From assembly GCA_900555525.1 (NCBI GenBank), contig USLP01000034.1, forward strand, positions 1 to 9,073: a stretch of DNA of 9,073 nucleotides, in the 5' to 3' direction. Every line of letters starts with the position of its first letter. Position 1 is the stretch's first letter. A program made the translations under genes and the position numbers. The notes under the pieces are model-generated. The model saw only the letters and a list, made by a program, of their open reading frames with translations, was not told where the DNA came from and searched no databases. Source of the stretch: an uncultured Eubacteriales bacterium (GTDB lineage Bacteria > Bacillota > Clostridia > UMGS1840). Below, piece after piece: positions 7,493 through 9,073 of the stretch.

Positions 7493-8588
7493 TTAAAACA
7501 GCTTCGCAAGGTCAAACAGCCATGAATACAGAAAATTGAAATTGTTTTTTTGTATAATAACAAATCCGTTTCTTTCGTAAGCATAAGCTCCGAGCGCATT
7601 TATTTCCGAAATGCTTAAATCGCGTGATGTATTAATGCCGTAAATATTTAAAATATCTTTTTTTATAAGTCCGTTATTACAGCAAATACCGTTTTTCAGT
7701 TCGGATTTCACATATCCGAAGCTGGCACCTTCTTTTAAAACTATGCTGTTTTTCATAACGTTAAAAAAGCTTTTTGAAATATTTTTCGTTCGCAATTTCA
7801 GCGTATATGTATAGGTTTTGTTATACAAGCTATCGTATATTGTCAGTTTATCTCCGTCAGCAATATAGTCGCTTGCAGAATTTACCGAAGCTGCAGCGCC
7901 GTTTTTTATGCGCATAGTTTTCAAAACGTCATTTTTTGTAGAGCGATACGGAAATCTGCCAAAGGTCATATTGTTATGGTCAACGTTATAATCGGAATTA
8001 AAAAGTATTGTACGTGCTGAACCTTCTCCGATTTTTGTTACGGTTATGTCATCAATATAAACCGTTCCTGCGGAAATTTGTAATTTTATTCCGTCCGTTT
8101 CAGATAAAACCGCAGTAGAAAAACCATAGTTTTTACATATCTTGCTTCCGTTTACGTATACGTCGTAAGACAGCGCCTCCGTATCCACAACATAACGAAA
8201 GGTATACCATGTATCTTCGTTATACGTTCCGAAATAATTCATTGTGCCGTTATTATTTATCGCAAGTCCGTTTCTGTGATACTGCGGTATAAAAAGACAT
8301 GTTTTGTCTGCGGTCAGCATCGGAAGCTGAATTATATTGCTTCCTTGATTTTTAAAGCGAAATTTATACGATAATTCAATAATGCCGCCGTTTATTTTCT
8401 CAACAGGAATCCAAAGCACAGCTGTAGACGATGCGGAAAATTTTATAACGATATTTTGTGCGTCGTCGGGGTCGGAGGCGCTTTGCCGTAAGCATTATCC
8501 CGTCGGGTAAGCCTGAATTAATTTCGTATGCGTTTGCTGTTATGACAAAAAACATCAAAGTAAAAACAAAAGAAAATATTTTTTTCAT
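7493..8588 (-). pseudogene. Secreted LamG-like protein, interrupted by a +1 frameshift
   Basis: Two overlapping frames make up one gene. The first (8588-8400) gives a signal peptide, MKKIFSFVFTLMFFVITANA, then YEINSGLPDGIMLTAK, then an Arg-rich out-of-frame tail to a TGA at 8400. The second runs from a TAA at 8497-8495 down to the stop at 7493. Skipping one base near 8480 joins them as ...MLTAK|ASDPDDAQNIVIKFSAS..., giving about 364 residues. The restored protein has a signal peptide (1-20) and a concanavalin/LamG-like sandwich (about 72-190, with TWYTFRYVVD, YDVYVNG and VYIDDITV). A small domain with YIADGDKLTIYD (about 220-265) follows. The C-terminal region (275-346) faintly resembles copper-amine-oxidase-like stalk domains. 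GGAGG lies seven bases before the ATG, which overlaps the previous stop by one base. Coding quality on both sides of the shift is good, so the lesion is recent, an assembly error, or less likely programmed. No catalytic motif was recognised; a binding role is inference. Confidence 0.82.
8465..8485 (-). other. Most likely frameshift site
   Basis: On the minus strand the frame changes by +1 within GCAAAGCGCCTCCGACCCCG. Dropping one base after the AAG codon (base 8480) yields K-ASDPDDA. Dropping one C of the CCCC run (8468-8471) yields KRLRP-DDA. The limits set by stop codons are 8497 and 8400, but the change from sensible protein to an RLRPRRR-type reading places it here. The sequence is locally GC-rich with a four-base homopolymer, typical of both indel mutation and read error. 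Confidence 0.7.
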
Positions 8589-8600
8589 TATTCAGCCTCC
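8588..8600 (-). promoter_or_regulatory. TAATG stop/start overlap with ribosome site
   Basis: GGAGG (8600-8596) lies inside the last codons of the beta-helix gene, seven bases before the ATG at 8588. The TAA stop of that gene shares its last base with the ATG. This supports re-initiation and confirms the start of the signal-peptide frame of the frameshifted gene. Confidence 0.8.
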
Positions 8601-9073
8601 ACCGTTTTGAAGTATTCGGGAAGACCTCTCTCAATTTCTTCCGCCGTTCTTTTGTTTCTTCCGATCTTATCGGTATCGGTTTCGATGAAATCGGAAAGCG
8701 GATTTTTATCTCCCATTGTAAAGTCAAGGTTATCTAAATTTTTGAATATATCGGGCGACACAGTAACATTATTTTCATACACATTCGGATAACGTTCGTC
8801 GTTCGCCGCACCTTTCTGGCTTCTGTAAACATTTGAGCTTATGTTGTTTGTTACAATATTGTTTTTGAACATTTTTGTTGCATCGTTATCTCTAAAATCG
8901 GTCAAAAGCGGATAACGCTGCCGCCAAATCCCCTTATTATAACCTACTCTGTCCAGTCTTCCCCAAAAATCATTTGCGCCGTGCGATATAAATGCGTGCG
9001 CCCATATATCGGTTGCACAATTCACAAAAAGATTGTTGTAAATATTATTGTTCTGTCCTCCGTTGACATGAAT
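8588..9073 (-). CDS. Right-handed beta-helix protein, C-terminal part (5' cut by window)
   Basis: The frame is open to the window edge, so only the last 161 residues are seen. A GTG at 9025 is an internal codon, not the start. The visible part begins IHVNGGQNNNIYNNLFVN and continues with GANDFW, W.QRYPLL and KMFKNNIVTNN. These segments align with IHINSGGDNTIENNVF, DMWNG, W..RYPELAD and NVIKNNIF in the complete beta-helix protein two genes downstream. The two are therefore paralogues, and this is the end of another secreted GH141-like protein. The final segment FTMGDKNPLSDF...DKIG is the usual closing stretch of this group, followed by a charged tail ending KTVEAE. Its TAA overlaps the next gene's ATG (TAATG), so the two are translationally coupled. 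The catalytic half is outside the window, so activity cannot be judged. Confidence 0.85.
   Translation of the reverse strand: MHVNGGQNNNIYNNLFVNCATDIWAHAFISHGANDFWGRLDRVGYNKGIWRQRYPLLTDFRDNDATKMFKNNIVTNNISSNVYRSQKGAANDERYPNVYENNVTVSPDIFKNLDNLDFTMGDKNPLSDFIETDTDKIGRNKRTAEEIERGLPEYFKTVEAE

Noticed and set aside
8518..8727. Minus-strand 69-codon frame spanning the A/B junction
   Set aside because: It is an out-of-frame reading of both genes; the TAATG junction and signal peptide explain the region better.
3236..9073. Mobile element or phage origin of the secreted-protein cluster
   Set aside because: There is no transposase, integrase, terminal inverted repeat or target duplication, and composition matches the two-component genes by eye.

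Overview
The window reads as a piece of an AT-rich, Gram-positive anaerobe of the class Clostridia (Firmicutes/Bacillota), probably from a fibre-degrading gut, rumen or similar community. The grounds are low GC by eye, strong AGGAGG-type ribosome sites, Gram-positive Sec signal peptides, a YesM/YesN-type two-component pair and large secreted beta-helix and LamG-like proteins. The genus cannot be fixed from the sequence. Every real gene lies on the minus strand, so the biological reading direction is from base 9073 down to base 1. There is no tRNA, rRNA, CRISPR array, transposase or phage gene, and no gene-free stretch over 300 bases.

Region 1 (9073 to 3236) is a tight operon of four secreted proteins. 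In order they are: (A) the C-terminal 161 residues of a right-handed beta-helix protein cut by the window edge; (B) a signal-peptide protein with a concanavalin/LamG-like sandwich, broken by a +1 frameshift near 8468-8481; (C) a complete 657-residue beta-helix protein with the sequence hallmarks of GH141-like enzymes; (D) a 742-residue protein with two LamG-like domains. A and B overlap by one base (TAATG), B and C are 15 nt apart and C and D are 38-39 nt apart. The order helix/sandwich/helix/sandwich looks like a two-gene unit used twice. A and C align recognisably at their C-terminal ends.

Region 2 (3235 to 3010) is the only sizeable non-coding gap. It holds a perfect 14-bp hairpin just after gene D. 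A good extended -10 promoter reads toward the response regulator, and its -35 sits inside the hairpin. A roughly 160-nt leader follows, with a second AT-rich inverted repeat.

Region 3 (3009 to 15) encodes a response regulator (receiver domain plus AraC-type helix-turn-helix) and a membrane sensor kinase of the His_kinase/HATPase_c (YesM/LytS) type, overlapping by 14 bp. The likely logic, inferred from neighbourhood only, is that the kinase senses an extracellular carbohydrate or its breakdown product. The regulator then activates genes for extracellular polysaccharide binding and cleavage such as A-D. No transporter or cytoplasmic sugar enzyme is visible in the window.
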